NCBI GenBank assembly: GCA_964522665.1 | Contig: CAZFVY010000001.1 | Location: 1-64,000 of the forward strand | Length of the DNA stretch: 64,000 bases | From: CAZFVY01 sp964522665 | GTDB taxonomy: Bacteria; Verrucomicrobiota; Verrucomicrobiia; Limisphaerales; CAZFVY01 | Reading direction: 5' to 3' | In this document: positions 37,408-46,668 of the stretch, piece after piece | How the letters are laid out: every line of letters starts with the position of its first letter | Numbering within the stretch: the first letter of the stretch is position 1 | Program-made: the position numbers and the translations under genes | Notes under the pieces: model-generated | Databases searched by the model: none | The model's input: only the letters and a program-made list of their open reading frames with translations | What the model was told of the DNA's origin: nothing

Positions 37408-37457
37408 GGATAAATACCCCCGAGCGACGCCAGCGCCAATCACCACACAACCCGCCA

Positions 37458-40148
37458 ATGAACCTCTGGAAACAAATTAGAGCCCGCGCCGTGGGCCTGT
37501 TCGGCAAGCGCCGGCTCGACGCCGAGATGGACGAGGAGATGCGCGCGCACGTCGAATTGCGGACTCAACAGCACATTACCGCGGGGTTGAAGCCGGACGC
37601 GGCGCGCTACGCCGCGCTGCGGCAATTCGGCTGGGTCGAATCGCTCCAGGAGAAGTGCCGCGATCAGCGGGGCGTCGGCTGGCTGGAAGCCGCCGCGCGG
37701 GACCTCCGCTACGGCGCGCGGATGTTGCGCCTGAACCCAGGCTTCACCGCGGTGGCGGTCGCCACGCTGGCGCTGGGGATTGGCGCGAACACGGCGGTGT
37801 TCAGCGCGCTTGACGCGGTTTTGCTCAAGCCGCTGCCGTATCAAGACCCTGACCGGCTCATGATGCTTTGGGTCGATAACCCAACCTTCAATCTGGGGAT
37901 TCACGAACTGCCCCCCTCGCAACTCGACATCATGGATTGGCGGCGGCAGGCAAACTCATTCCGCTCCATCACGGCGTTCAATTCGTCCACGCTCGACCTG
38001 AGCGCGGGCGGCGAACTGAAGCGCGTCGGCGCGGTCGAGGTGACGGGCAATTTCTTCTCGACGCTGGGAATCGCGCCGGCGCTTGGCCGGACGTTTTCGC
38101 CCGACGAGGAACAGCCGGGCAAGGATAAGGTCGCGGTGATCAGCTACGGGCTTTGGCAGCGGGAATTTGGCGGCGACCCAACTCTCATCGGCCGGTCGAT
38201 CACGTTGAACAACGAAAACCGGTCCGTGGTCGGCATCATGCCGCCGGGCTTTACCTTTCCCCACCGCGCGGAAATGCCGGCCCCGTACGGCGTGGCCCGG
38301 CAAACGGACACTTGGATCCCCGCGGCGAGAGACGCCCAATTCTGGCAAGACGATGTCAATCGGCAGTTTATCGTCATCGGACGCCTGAAGCCGGGCGTCA
38401 CGCTCGCGCGGGCGCAGGCGGAGATGGAAACGATCGGCCGCCGGGTCGCGCAGGAGCGGCCGGCCACCCACACCGGATGGAGCAATCACCTCCGGCCGCT
38501 GGCGCTGCAAGTCGCCGGTCAGGCCCGCCCGGTTTTGTTCATGCTGTTAGGCGCGGTGGCGTTCGTCCTGCTGATCGCGTGCGCGAACGTGGCCAATCTT
38601 CTCCTGTGCCGCTCGGCCGCGCGGCGCAAGGAGTTGGCGATCCGGGCCGCGATTGGCGCCGGGCGAGCGCGGATGATTCGGCAGTTGCTCACGGAAAGCG
38701 TGGCGCTGGCGGCGCTGGGGGGCGGCCTTGGCCTCGTGCTCGGACGAGTCGGTCTGCGGCTCCTGCTCGCGGCCGCCCCGGCCAATATTCCCCGCTTGCA
38801 CGAAGCAACGTTCAACGGGACTGTTTTTGCGTTCTCGTTCGTCATCTCGCTGGCCACCGGGGCGCTCTTTGGCCTGCTCCCGGCGCTCAAGGCGTCAAAG
38901 ATCGACCTGGGCGAGGCGCTGAACTCGACCGGCCGCAACAATTCGGCGGGCGGCCGCGCGCGGAGCTTTGGCGGCATCGTCACCGCGGAAGTGGCGATCG
39001 CGGTGACGCTCCTGGTCGGGGCCGCGTTGATGCTGCAGAGTTTTCAGCGATTGCTCGCGGTTGATACGGGATTCGCGAAAACCGGCCTCTGCGCGTTGGA
39101 TCTGACGTTCCGGGGCGCGCGTTATGACAAGGGTGAATCAAGGGTGGCCTACTTTGAACAGGCCATCAAACGTCTCACCTCCTTGCCAGGCATCCGGAGC
39201 GTGGCCGCGACCTCGCACCTGCCGCTCGGCGGAACCGAGAACGTCGGTTACTTTTTGGTTGAAGGCGCGCCGGAGCCGGCGCCCGGAAAAGAGCCGTTAG
39301 GCGAGAGCCGCCTCGTCACCCTGGGCTATTTTTCAACGATGGGAGTCCAACTCCTGCAAGGCCGCGACTTCGACGCGTCGGACGGCCCCGGCAAACCCCT
39401 GGTGACTATCGTCAGCGAGAACCTCGCGCGACAATTCTTTCCCTCGGGCGACGCCATCGGCAAGCGGATCAAACTCAAGCAACCGGACGGGATGCCCTGG
39501 CTGACGATCGTCGGCGTCGTCCATGACGTCCGCGGCACGGCCCTCGACGTGAAGCCCCATCCGGCTTTTTACCGACCCCACGCGCAGGACCCTGGCTACT
39601 GGGACGAAATGACCTTGGTCGCTCGGTACTCCGACGGAGCGCCCGTCTCGTCCCTTGAAACGACCTTGCGCCGCGAACTTAAAGTAATCGATCCGACGCT
39701 CCCCGTCGCGAATTTCCGCCGCATGGAGACGCTCGTGTCCGAGGCGACCGCGCGTCCCCGGTTCAGCTCCCTGCTCCTCGTCGCGTTCGCGGGGACCGCC
39801 TTGATCCTCACCATGGTCGGCCTCTACGGCGTGGTGGCGTACACGGTCAACCAACGAACCCGCGAGCTCGGCATTCGCATGGCGCTCGGCGCCCGACCTT
39901 CCGACGTCCTGGGGCTCGTCATCCGGCAAGGCATGCGGCCCGCGTTGGTTGGGCTCGGACTCGGCGTGTTAAGCGCGCTGTGCGTGACGCGCCTGCTGAC
40001 CGCGCAACTTTTCGAGATTCGCCCCGCCGACCCGTTGACCTTCGTCGTGGTCTCCGTGGTCTCCGTGGTGGTCACCTTCCTCGCCTGTTGGCTGCCCGCC
40101 CGCCGCGCCGCCAAGGTCGATCCGATGGTGGCGCTACGGAACGAGTAA
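37458..40148 (+). CDS. ADOP permease 6
   Basis: An 896-aa member. The prefix (LDAEMDEEMRAHVELRTQQH) shares a 38-base DNA block with permeases 1 and 7 in this region, apart from a synonymous base. The frame is open upstream to 36873, overlapping permease 5, but the ATG at 37458 gives the normal ADOP N-terminus MNLWKQIRARAVGLF. Two complete modules and tail VDPMVALRNE follow. It is the last gene before the hicBA interruption, 50 bases after permease 5. Confidence 0.93.
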   Translation: MNLWKQIRARAVGLFGKRRLDAEMDEEMRAHVELRTQQHITAGLKPDAARYAALRQFGWVESLQEKCRDQRGVGWLEAAARDLRYGARMLRLNPGFTAVAVATLALGIGANTAVFSALDAVLLKPLPYQDPDRLMMLWVDNPTFNLGIHELPPSQLDIMDWRRQANSFRSITAFNSSTLDLSAGGELKRVGAVEVTGNFFSTLGIAPALGRTFSPDEEQPGKDKVAVISYGLWQREFGGDPTLIGRSITLNNENRSVVGIMPPGFTFPHRAEMPAPYGVARQTDTWIPAARDAQFWQDDVNRQFIVIGRLKPGVTLARAQAEMETIGRRVAQERPATHTGWSNHLRPLALQVAGQARPVLFMLLGAVAFVLLIACANVANLLLCRSAARRKELAIRAAIGAGRARMIRQLLTESVALAALGGGLGLVLGRVGLRLLLAAAPANIPRLHEATFNGTVFAFSFVISLATGALFGLLPALKASKIDLGEALNSTGRNNSAGGRARSFGGIVTAEVAIAVTLLVGAALMLQSFQRLLAVDTGFAKTGLCALDLTFRGARYDKGESRVAYFEQAIKRLTSLPGIRSVAATSHLPLGGTENVGYFLVEGAPEPAPGKEPLGESRLVTLGYFSTMGVQLLQGRDFDASDGPGKPLVTIVSENLARQFFPSGDAIGKRIKLKQPDGMPWLTIVGVVHDVRGTALDVKPHPAFYRPHAQDPGYWDEMTLVARYSDGAPVSSLETTLRRELKVIDPTLPVANFRRMETLVSEATARPRFSSLLLVAFAGTALILTMVGLYGVVAYTVNQRTRELGIRMALGARPSDVLGLVIRQGMRPALVGLGLGVLSALCVTRLLTAQLFEIRPADPLTFVVVSVVSVVVTFLACWLPARRAAKVDPMVALRNE

Positions 40149-40208
40149 AAAGAAAATTTCGCCGCGATTGCAATGCGCCTACTAATCGACGCCGGTTCGC
40201 GCCAAGGG

Positions 40209-40415
40209 CTAAAGATCTCGAAATTGGGATTCACTCAATCCCGACTGCTTCAAAATGGCTCGGAATGTGCCGGTCGGGACATCCGCGGTGTGCATCGCCA
40301 CGTACGTTTGGCGTCCGTCCGGATGCCGGAGGACGATATGCGACCCAGACCGCCGGCGAATCAGGAAGCCGGCGCGTTGGAGCCGGGCGAGAACTTCACG
40401 CGCCGTGTACGGCAT
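40209..40415 (-). CDS. hicA: HicA-type mRNA interferase toxin
   Basis: A 68-aa toxin with a double-stranded-RNA-binding-like fold. The catalytic histidine is H26 in GSHIVLRHPDG and the C-terminal MHTADVPTGTFRAILKQSGL is typical. HicA cleaves mRNA in the cell. Its start lies inside the hicB 3' end (20-base overlap), giving coupled hicB-hicA expression. It is encoded opposite to the permease array. Confidence 0.87.
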   Translation of the reverse strand: MPYTAREVLARLQRAGFLIRRRSGSHIVLRHPDGRQTYVAMHTADVPTGTFRAILKQSGLSESQFRDL

Positions 40416-40644
40416 CTTCGGAAATCTCAACGGTCGAAAAGAAACATTCGCCCGAGTCGAGAACCGGCTCGTGATTCGCGCGTTTCTCGGCGATCCAGAG
40501 TGACAACAGGTCCCGGGCGGCGTCGCGCGCCCCGTCAATGCCGGGGCCGTGCGTGGTCAGCCCCAAGGACGGGATGTGGGCGTAGTAGTGTCCCGCGGGG
40601 AACTCCTGATTCACGATTGGTTCCAACACAACGGCGTAGTTCAT
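40396..40644 (-). CDS. hicB: HicB-type antitoxin
   Basis: An 82-aa partial RNase-H-fold antitoxin (MNYAVVLEPIVNQEFPAGHYY start, then PSLGLTTHGPGIDGARDAARD). It binds and inhibits HicA. The ATG at 40644 is chosen because the open frame upstream is antisense to permease 7 and unrelated to HicB. It is first in the operon, ahead of hicA. No DNA-binding helix-turn-helix tail is present, so autoregulation would need another site. Confidence 0.86.
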   Translation of the reverse strand: MNYAVVLEPIVNQEFPAGHYYAHIPSLGLTTHGPGIDGARDAARDLLSLWIAEKRANHEPVLDSGECFFSTVEISEDAVHGA

Positions 40645-40776
40645 GCGGATGGAGCGTACCGCAAATAATGACGGGCCGCAAGCGGCAGCCGCCGCCATTG
40701 GAATGCATTCGACCAACCGATTTCCTCTGGCGCCGCCGATCGAGCGCCGCGTTCTGACTTCCAACCCTACCCTGCT

Positions 40777-43530
40777 ATGATGATTCCCAAATGGCTGACC
40801 TCCCTGTTCCGCAAGCGCAAACTCGACGCCGAGATGGACGAGGAGATGCGCGCGCACGTCGAAATGCGGACGCAACAACACATCGCCGCCGGCCTGCCGC
40901 CCGATGAGGCGCGCGCCGCGGCCCGGCGACAATTCGGCTGGATGGAGTCGCTCCAGGAAAAATGCCGCGATCAGCGCGGCGTGAGCTGGCTCGAACACCT
41001 GGCCCGGGACACGCGCTACGGGGCGCGGGTTTTACTGCAGAATCCGGGCCTGACGATCACGGTCGCCGTGACCCTCGGCCTGGGCATCGGCGCGAACACG
41101 GCGGTTTTCAGCCTGATCAACGCCGTCCTGCTGAAATCCCTGCCGGTCCGGGAGCCGGAACGGCTTGCGCTTTTCTCGTGGGCGCAAGGGCCGCATGGCT
41201 GGCCCATGCCGGTCAGCGGCTCGTGGGAGACCGACCCGGTGACCAAGCAGACCTCCTGCACTTCATTTTCCAAAACGATCTTCGAGCGGTTCCGCGACCG
41301 CAACCAGGTCTTCTCGGACGTGTTTGCGTTCGCCCCGCTCGGGGAGCCGAACGTCAAGATCGATGGCGCGGCCGAGATCAGCTCGCTCGGCCAATTGGTT
41401 TCGGGAGGTTATTTCGCCGGACTGGGCGCGCCCGCGCTTTTGGGCCGAACAATTGGGGCCGAGGACGACCTCCCGGGCGCGGCGCCGGTGGCCGTCATTT
41501 CGCACGGCTTTTGGCAACGGCGGTTTGGCGGCGATCCGGCGGCGGTGGGGAAATCGATCTCCATTAACAATTCGCCGGTGACCATCATCGGGGTTACCGC
41601 GCCCAATTTTCTGGGCGCGCTGGACGTCGGCGACGCGCCGGACTTCAGCGTTCCGCTCGCGCTCGGCGCCCAACTGGGGCGGCGCGGCCCGGAGGGTGAT
41701 CCGCCCTGGTTTTGGTGGCTGCGGGTGATGGGCCGATTGAAGCCCGGAATCAACGCGGACCAGGCGCGCGCGAGCCTCGAACCGGTTTTTCAGGAAGCGT
41801 CCCGGGAGGCGATGGCGGCCAATGTCGCCCAAAATCCGCGGATGCGCCCGGAAACGGACGAAACGCCCCGACTGGTGATCGGTCCGGGTGGTCAGGGCCT
41901 GACGGAAGCCCGGCACACTTACCGTCGGGAGTTGATGATCGTGGCAGGCTTGGTGGGCTTCGTCCTGCTGATCGCATGTGCCAATGTGGCCAACCTTCTG
42001 CTGGCGCGCGGCGCGGCGCGGCGCCGGGAGATCGCGGTGCGTCTGGCGGTCGGCGCCAGCCGGGGCCGCGTCGTGTGGCAGCTCTTAACGGAGAGCGTCT
42101 TGCTCGCGTTTCTCGGAGCCGCGCTCGGCTTGCTCGTCGCGCATTGGGGCAAGAACCTGCTGCTGGCGATGCGCCCGCTGGAGGGGCATGAGTTGGCCCT
42201 CAACCTCAGCCTCGACCGCGGCGTCTTGGCCTTCACGACCGTGGTCGCCGTGATCACGGGGATCACGTTCGGGCTGGCGCCGGCGCTGCGAGCGACGCGC
42301 GTCGATTTAAGCGCGGAGTTTCACGGCGGGCCACGCAATACGCTGTCCGGCGGGCGCTCGAAATTGAGCGGCGCGCTCATGGTCCTGCAGGTGGCGCTTT
42401 CGCTGGTTTTGTTGACGGGAGCCGGGCTGTTCTTGCGAACCATCCAAAACCTGCGCGGCGTCGAACTCGGCTTCAATCGCGACCATTTGCTCCTCTTTCG
42501 GTTGGACGCCGGCCCGGCCGGTTACGAAGCGGCGCGCTTCGCGGAACTGCACGCCCGAATCGCAGCGCAAATTGGGTCGTTGCCCGGCGTTCGCTCGGTC
42601 ATGTTCTCCCAAATCCCGCTGCTCAGCCAGGTCGGACGGAACGAGCGCCTCGAACCAGTCGGCGCGGTCCCCGGCGCCGCCAAGCCGGCGCCAGTGATGG
42701 TCAACTCCGTCAGTGAGAGTTTCTTTTCCACCCTGGAGTTGCCCATCCTGCTGGGCCGCGGCTTCGACGCGCACGACATCGCGCTGGCGCCGAAGGTCGT
42801 GGTCATCAATCAGCAATTGGCGCGGCAGTTTTTCGGCGATGAGAACCCGATCGGCCACCGTCTTGTTCGCTCCGGTCCCGAGACGAACCAGGAGGTTGAA
42901 ATCGTCGGCGTGGCGCGGGACGCGAAATACAACAATGTGAAACGCGGAACACCCGCCACCGCTTACTTTCCGTACCTGCAAGACATCTCGGGCGGCGTGA
43001 ATTACGCCGTGCGCACAATGGGCGACCCGGTCCTCTTGACGAGCGCGATCCGCAAAGCCGTGGCCGCGGTGGACGCGAATCTGCCGTTGGCGGACGCGCG
43101 CACCCAAGCGGCGCAAGTCGAACGGTTGTTCGCCAACGAGCGTTTCTTCGCCCGCATCTCTGGGTTCTTCGGCGCCGCGGCGCTCGCGCTCGTGAGCATC
43201 GGCCTCTACGGTCTGGTTTCGTACACGGTCGCCTGCCGCACTCGCGAGATCGGCATCCGCATGGCGCTCGGCGCCCAAAAGCGCTCGGTCCTCGCGCTGG
43301 TCATCGGACGCGGGATGAAACTCGCGTTGATCGGCGCCGTCGCCGGCGTTCCGAGCGCCATCGCGCTGACCCTGGTCGTCCGCTCGTTCCTGTTCGGCGT
43401 GGCGCCGTATGATCCGATTACCCTGATCAGCGTCTCGTTGATCCTGTTGGCCATCGCCGGGCTGGCCTGCTGGCTGCCCGCGCGCCGCGCCGCCCAGGTC
43501 GATCCAATGGTGGCCTTGCGCCAGGATTGA
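40777..43530 (+). CDS. ADOP permease 7
   Basis: A 917-aa member, the longest, with prefix (LDAEMDEEMRAHVEMRTQQH, RQFGWMESLQEKCRDQR), two modules and tail VDPMVALRQD. An insertion in the first periplasmic domain includes KQTSCTSFSKTIFERFRDR and carries a rare Cys. It has no clear Shine-Dalgarno and is separated from permease 6 by hicBA and 132 bases, so it likely has its own promoter. Confidence 0.93.
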   Translation: MMIPKWLTSLFRKRKLDAEMDEEMRAHVEMRTQQHIAAGLPPDEARAAARRQFGWMESLQEKCRDQRGVSWLEHLARDTRYGARVLLQNPGLTITVAVTLGLGIGANTAVFSLINAVLLKSLPVREPERLALFSWAQGPHGWPMPVSGSWETDPVTKQTSCTSFSKTIFERFRDRNQVFSDVFAFAPLGEPNVKIDGAAEISSLGQLVSGGYFAGLGAPALLGRTIGAEDDLPGAAPVAVISHGFWQRRFGGDPAAVGKSISINNSPVTIIGVTAPNFLGALDVGDAPDFSVPLALGAQLGRRGPEGDPPWFWWLRVMGRLKPGINADQARASLEPVFQEASREAMAANVAQNPRMRPETDETPRLVIGPGGQGLTEARHTYRRELMIVAGLVGFVLLIACANVANLLLARGAARRREIAVRLAVGASRGRVVWQLLTESVLLAFLGAALGLLVAHWGKNLLLAMRPLEGHELALNLSLDRGVLAFTTVVAVITGITFGLAPALRATRVDLSAEFHGGPRNTLSGGRSKLSGALMVLQVALSLVLLTGAGLFLRTIQNLRGVELGFNRDHLLLFRLDAGPAGYEAARFAELHARIAAQIGSLPGVRSVMFSQIPLLSQVGRNERLEPVGAVPGAAKPAPVMVNSVSESFFSTLELPILLGRGFDAHDIALAPKVVVINQQLARQFFGDENPIGHRLVRSGPETNQEVEIVGVARDAKYNNVKRGTPATAYFPYLQDISGGVNYAVRTMGDPVLLTSAIRKAVAAVDANLPLADARTQAAQVERLFANERFFARISGFFGAAALALVSIGLYGLVSYTVACRTREIGIRMALGAQKRSVLALVIGRGMKLALIGAVAGVPSAIALTLVVRSFLFGVAPYDPITLISVSLILLAIAGLACWLPARRAAQVDPMVALRQD

Positions 43531-43598
43531 CGGCCCGCCCGCCCTGCCGTCCGACTCCGCGGGCGCCTCCTCGATCCGCCGATTGGGCGTGGTCGGAC

Positions 43599-43627
43599 GC
43601 GCGAAAAAGTGAACCTTTTTCCGCGCG
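43599..43627. terminator. Hairpin downstream of permease 7
   Basis: GCGCG AAAAAG pairs with CTTTTT C CGCGC around a TGAAC loop, with one bulge. The U-tract sits in the stem rather than after it, so this is not a textbook intrinsic terminator. The site between permease 7 and the glycosidase suits a transcript end. Confidence 0.3.
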
Positions 43628-43672
43628 CGCGTTATAAACCGATGGACTATACTTTGAGGGCATCGGCATAAC

Positions 43673-44701
43673 ATGAGTGGCACGCGTTGGGTTTGTTTCG
43701 TTTGGTTGGCGGTCCTTGCCGCCCCGGCGTCCGGGGCCATGACGAACGCGACCGCCACGATCCCCGCCTGGTCGCTCGTCTGGGCGGATGAGTTCGACCA
43801 GGCGGACGGCTCGGCGCCCGATCCCAAGCGGTGGACCTACGACGTGGGCGGCGGCGGTTGGGGCAATCAGGAACTGGAATCCTACACCGCGCGGACCCGC
43901 AACGCCCGAATCCAGAGCGGCGCCCTGGTGATCGAAGTGGACCGTGAGGCGTTTGCCGGCGCCGACGGCATCGCGCGAAATTATACCTCCGCGCGGCTGA
44001 AAACCGAAGGTCTGGCGGCCTGGGCGTACGGTCGGATCGAAGCTCGCGTCCAATTGCCGCGCGGCCAGGGCGTCTGGCCCGCGTTCTGGACGCTCGGGAC
44101 GAATTTCACTTCAGCGGGCTGGCCCGACTGCGGAGAAATCGACATCATGGAGAATATCGGGCGCGAGCCCGGCACGGTCCACGGCACGATTCACGGTCCG
44201 GGCTTTCCTGCGGCGGGCATTGGGTTCCCCTCCACGCTGTTGAGCGGCAAACATTTTGCGGACGACTACCACGTGTTCGCCCTGGAATGGACGCCGGGAG
44301 AAGTCCGCTGGCTCGTGGATAATCAGGCGTATGGGACGGCGACCGCCGCCGGACTGCCCGCCGGCGCGCGCTGGGTTTTTACGCAATCGCAGTTTATTCT
44401 GCTCAACGTGGCGGTCGGCGGCTCCTGGCCCGGCAGCCCGGACGCAACGACGGTTTTTCCCCAGCAAATGAAGGTGGATTACGTCCGGGTTTACGCCGCC
44501 ACGAACGCGCCGCCGCCCGCCCTGCGCGCGCAATGGACCGCGAGCGGCCCGCAGGCGCGCTGGGCCGGCGAATTTCCGCAGGCGCGGCTGGAGTATTCCG
44601 CCTCGCTGCCAGGCGTCTGGACCCTCGCGCCCGTGACCGGCACGCGGTTCGGCGCCGAGTTTGGCGAGCCGATCATTCCGGGTTATTACCGTCTGAGGTA
44701 A
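43673..44701 (+). CDS. Secreted glycoside hydrolase family 16
   Basis: A 342-aa exported beta-glucanase-like enzyme. A signal peptide spans about residues 1-22. The active site EIDIME supplies E155 (nucleophile), D157 and E160 (acid/base), the classic GH16 triad. WGNQELESYTARTRNARIQ and HVFALEWTPGEVRWLVDN are laminarinase/lichenase-type. The C-terminal 60 residues form a short tail ending YYRLR, typical of verrucomicrobial exoproteins. It is likely to hydrolyse beta-1,3(-1,4)-glucans. It is not obviously part of the permease operon. Confidence 0.9.
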   Translation: MSGTRWVCFVWLAVLAAPASGAMTNATATIPAWSLVWADEFDQADGSAPDPKRWTYDVGGGGWGNQELESYTARTRNARIQSGALVIEVDREAFAGADGIARNYTSARLKTEGLAAWAYGRIEARVQLPRGQGVWPAFWTLGTNFTSAGWPDCGEIDIMENIGREPGTVHGTIHGPGFPAAGIGFPSTLLSGKHFADDYHVFALEWTPGEVRWLVDNQAYGTATAAGLPAGARWVFTQSQFILLNVAVGGSWPGSPDATTVFPQQMKVDYVRVYAATNAPPPALRAQWTASGPQARWAGEFPQARLEYSASLPGVWTLAPVTGTRFGAEFGEPIIPGYYRLR

Positions 44702-44819
44702 CGCGCCCCTTTATTTGCAGAGTTATCAACACTAGATGGCCGGGCCTGGGAACGGTGGCCCGGGCCGATGGCCGCCCACAACTCGCCCTAAACCAATCGG
44801 AGCCACTCCGACACCAATT

Positions 44820-46460
44820 ATGAATATCCCCATCAAAATCCTCTGCGGTTGCGGTCAGAAGTACGCCTTCGACGTTGAACTTGCCGACGCCCGGAGGCTC
44901 TGCCCGGTCCAGTGTCCGGTCTGCGGGGCCAGCGGCGCCGCGGCGGCGGAGCAAGCGCTCGTCCGATATCTGACATCCGGGGCGGACACGACGCCCAGCG
45001 GCCAGCCAGGACGAACCACCGCGCCGCCTTGCACTCCGCCTCTGCCGCCGCCCACCCGGCCACGCGCACTCCGCGGCCGCGCCACCGCCCGAGGCGGCGC
45101 CCGTATCAAATGGCTCTTCCCGGCCCTCGGAGGATTTGGCGCCACGATCGTCGCGCTGGCGGGCAGCCTCGTCTTTGGCGGCGGCTGTGGCCAAAAGCAC
45201 GACGCCGTAGCAACCGCGACCGCTAACGACGGCTTGCCCCATTCGCTTGCGGAATTGAACGCCTGGTACGCAACGCCGCCTGCCGCGGAGAACGCGGCGC
45301 TTTTCGTCGCGCAGGGACTCGAGGCGTTACAGATGACCACCCCTGGCTCGGCGAGCCTCCCGCTAGTTGGACAAGGGCAACTACCGCCTCTAGGCGCGCC
45401 CATCCCGCCCGCGGTGAAATCCGCCTTGGTCACGTTCGCACGCGCGAATCGGCCAGCCCTTGAGTTTTTCGCGCAGAGCGCCGCGCTGGACGCGAGCCGG
45501 TATCCACTGGACCTGAGCCGGGGCGATGAGGCGCCCTTACCCCACCTGCACAGCCTCAACCTAGCGAGTCAGGTTGTCAAATTGACCGCGATCCTGGACT
45601 CGGACAACCACGACGGAAGGCAGGCGGCCCGCGACATCGGGTTGGGGTTGGCGTTGGCGCGTTCGCTCGACGCCGAACCGGTCCTGATCTCGCAATTGCT
45701 CAGGGTCGCGCTGACCGCCCTGGCGGTCTCGGCGTTGGAAGAGACCGTCAATCGCGTGACGCTTCCGGCGGAGTCGTTGGTGGAACTCTCAAAGACGATC
45801 GAGCGCATGGAGAAATTTGACTCCGGCGGCGAAGGATTCAAACGAGCGCTCGCCGCGGAGCGGATATCGTCGCTGGCGTTGCTCGATAATCCGCAGAAAC
45901 TATTGCAACTGATTCAGGCGCCCGGAGTGATGGACTTGGCTGATGATCTGCGCGTTCCGGTGGTCGCGCGCCTAAAAAAAGGGGGCAGCCTGAAGGCCGA
46001 ACAGGAGTATTTTCAGCAGTCGTTCCGGCAGGTGACGGCGGCGCGCAAAGAGACCTATCCGGACAGACTGAAGTCTGACGCGCTGGTCCGTTCCCGCGCC
46101 AGCCAGGCGCTGGAGAAAAAGCTCGCCGTCGCCGCGGTCGTCATGCGTTGGCTAAATGTTTCAAGCAAAGAGGCCTTCGGCCTCGCCCATCTCCGGTTAG
46201 GACAAACGGCGATTGCCCTCGAGCAATTTCGAGCGGCGCACCAAAATCACTACCCGACCGCTTTGAGTGAACTCGCGCCCGATATCCTCGCGGCTCCGCC
46301 AGAGGACCCGTTCGACGGCCAGCCGCTCCGCTACCGCCAGCAAGGGCGCGGCTATCTCCTCTACAGCGTGGGAACTGATCTTAAGGACGATTCCGGCACG
46401 CGAGGCAACGCCAAAGAGGGGGATTTTGTTTTCGAGGTCGTCACGCCGCCGAAAACGTAA
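44820..46460 (+). CDS. Membrane-anchored protein with N-terminal zinc ribbon, unknown function
   Basis: A 546-aa protein I do not recognise. Residues 8-40 have a zinc-ribbon-like pattern CGCGQKYAFD... with CPVQCPVCG, then a Pro/Arg-rich linker, then one transmembrane helix (LFPALGGFGATIVALAGSLVF, about 100-120). The remaining 400 residues are helical and soluble, ending in QFRAAHQNHYPTALSEL... with RYRQQGRGYLLYSVG. The last part resembles the substrate-like C-terminal segment in PVC proteins that report 'YLLYSVGTDLKDDSG', seen near type II pseudopilin-like genes. The ATG at 44820 is preferred. Function and topology are uncertain. Confidence 0.62.
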   Translation: MNIPIKILCGCGQKYAFDVELADARRLCPVQCPVCGASGAAAAEQALVRYLTSGADTTPSGQPGRTTAPPCTPPLPPPTRPRALRGRATARGGARIKWLFPALGGFGATIVALAGSLVFGGGCGQKHDAVATATANDGLPHSLAELNAWYATPPAAENAALFVAQGLEALQMTTPGSASLPLVGQGQLPPLGAPIPPAVKSALVTFARANRPALEFFAQSAALDASRYPLDLSRGDEAPLPHLHSLNLASQVVKLTAILDSDNHDGRQAARDIGLGLALARSLDAEPVLISQLLRVALTALAVSALEETVNRVTLPAESLVELSKTIERMEKFDSGGEGFKRALAAERISSLALLDNPQKLLQLIQAPGVMDLADDLRVPVVARLKKGGSLKAEQEYFQQSFRQVTAARKETYPDRLKSDALVRSRASQALEKKLAVAAVVMRWLNVSSKEAFGLAHLRLGQTAIALEQFRAAHQNHYPTALSELAPDILAAPPEDPFDGQPLRYRQQGRGYLLYSVGTDLKDDSGTRGNAKEGDFVFEVVTPPKT

Positions 46461-46509
46461 GATCGCCCCGTCTTCTTTTCCACTGGGCCAGGTTGAGTCG
46501 CCGGCGTTC

Positions 46510-46590
46510 CGCCCCGAAAAACTGGCGCCGGGCCGCCGGCGAGTACCACCCCAAGGCGCTATTCCGGCGGTCCCGGGAGTAACAGATGTC
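46510..46590 (-). pseudogene. Remnant of an IS3-type transposase tail
   Basis: The minus strand here encodes YSRDRRNSALGWYSPAARR, which matches the C-terminal consensus of IS3-family OrfB (YNxxRRHSALGYxSPxxFE). Only about 25 codons survive, with no catalytic DDE core nearby. It lies in the 208-base spacer before permease 8. Assignment rests on this one motif. Confidence 0.45.
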
Positions 46591-46668
46591 CGGGCTCGCC
46601 GGAGCGGCGCGTGACATAATCAGGCTGCCGTTGTCGAACGATAAATCCGTGTAACGGAGCAATCGCTA

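Noticed and set aside
36873..37457. N-terminal extension of permease 6 by 195 residues
   Set aside because: Overlaps the end of permease 5 in another frame and does not resemble any ADOP; the ATG at 37458 restores the normal start.
35452..37458. 668-aa minus-strand open frame under permease 5
   Set aside because: Shadow of a GC-rich gene: many Arg, Gln and Gly and no domain.
40645..40998. Longer hicB start
   Set aside because: The extra residues are the complement of the ADOP prefix in permease 7 and have no relation to HicB.
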